This document shows, one piece after another, positions 5,892-6,222 of a DNA stretch of 6,222 nucleotides. The stretch's first letter is position 1, and each line of letters starts with the position of its first letter. The stretch is taken from NCBI GenBank assembly GCA_903939005.1, contig CAJAFH010000280.1:1-6222 (forward strand), written 5' to 3'. The translations under genes were made by a program, and so were the position numbers. This DNA is from an uncultured Actinomycetes bacterium (GTDB lineage Bacteria; Actinomycetota; Actinomycetes; Nanopelagicales; Nanopelagicaceae). The notes below the pieces were generated by a model, which was given only the letters and a program-made list of their open reading frames with translations, searched no databases and was not told the origin of the DNA.

Positions 5892-5897
5892 AGTCTA
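5892..5897 (-). promoter_or_regulatory. Possible -10 element (TAGACT) for dnaG, near-leaderless
   Basis: TAGACT on the minus strand begins with the dgt stop codon and ends 9 bases before the dnaG ATG, which has no Shine-Dalgarno. It is the same hexamer in the same position as at the glpK-galT junction. It could be an internal promoter for near-leaderless dnaG mRNA, or merely a TAG stop followed by ACT. Confidence 0.2.
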
Positions 5898-6222
5898 TCC
5901 AGTCACGCAAACGCGAGCATGAAGAGCGTATGCGCCAGGGTCAGTTAAGCCGGCAACTTGATCAATAATCACTCGCAGTTTCTCGGCATCAGTTGCTGCG
6001 ATCTGCCAATCATCTAAAAAGACTGAATCTAAATACTTTGGCCCGGCCGCAAAAAGTGCTTCGACCAGTTCACCAATTAGCGTTTGCTGCTTGGCATAGC
6101 GCTCTTGTGAGGCAGCAGCGTTGATTAAGTAGTGACCGGCAACTGCCTTTAGAAAATCAACTTCGATGATCTGATCGCGTGGGATTTCCAGGTCTGCGCT
6201 GTAACGGGTAAGCGGCCCAGCA
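5895..6222 (-). CDS. dgt: dGTPase family dNTP triphosphohydrolase, C-terminal part (5' end outside window)
   Basis: The minus strand is open from the right edge to a TAG at 5895-5897, giving 108 complete codons. The family hydrolyses dNTPs, classically dGTP, to the nucleoside and tripolyphosphate and so tunes DNA precursor pools. The visible segment runs from LTRYSADLEIPRDQIIEV through DFLKAVAGHYLINAAASQER and ends with LRVIIDQVAGLTDPGAYALH. LKAVA.HY and the terminal QVAGLTDP are typical of the C-terminal helices of actinobacterial Dgt-like proteins, which sit directly upstream of dnaG. The HD-domain catalytic residues lie outside the window, so activity cannot be judged. The assignment rests on these C-terminal matches and on the dnaG neighbour 12 bases downstream. 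Confidence 0.85.
   Translation of the reverse strand, partial: AGPLTRYSADLEIPRDQIIEVDFLKAVAGHYLINAAASQERYAKQQTLIGELVEALFAAGPKYLDSVFLDDWQIAATDAEKLRVIIDQVAGLTDPGAYALHARVCVTG

Overview
The window looks like chromosomal DNA from a low-GC, streamlined actinobacterium. Base composition is roughly in the mid-40s percent GC by eye. Several traits are actinobacterial in character: the dgt-dnaG-tRNA-Asn order, the form of the GalT C-terminus, the S1C protease with a single PDZ domain, and the DoxD-like membrane protein fused to a Rieske domain. The short intergenic gaps and overlapping gene ends would fit freshwater planktonic lineages such as the Nanopelagicales (acI), but the lineage is an inference and not a demonstrated assignment.

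Layout: on the plus strand, the window opens inside the 3' end of a glycerol kinase gene (glpK), followed 13 bases later by a complete galactose-1-phosphate uridylyltransferase gene (galT). Everything else is on the minus strand. Read in its own direction from the right edge, that strand carries the 3' end of a dGTPase-family gene (dgt), DNA primase (dnaG), tRNA-Asn(GUU), a five-helix membrane protein with a C-terminal Rieske [2Fe-2S] domain, a secreted HtrA-like serine protease with one PDZ domain, and a free-standing 79-residue ACT-domain protein. The ACT gene meets galT tail to tail, with their stop codons overlapping in one TTAA.

How the genes fit together: glpK and galT feed glycerol and galactose into central metabolism. 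dgt, dnaG and tRNA-Asn are a housekeeping block for nucleotide pools, replication priming and translation. The Rieske fusion, protease and ACT genes lie close enough to form one operon. The first two products should both act on the outer face of the cytoplasmic membrane, which suggests an envelope redox and quality-control unit. This three-gene unit is the least described part of the window. No mobile element, CRISPR array, riboswitch or phage gene was seen. The longest stretch without protein-coding sequence is the 200-base gap between dnaG and the Rieske fusion, and it holds the tRNA and its likely promoter.
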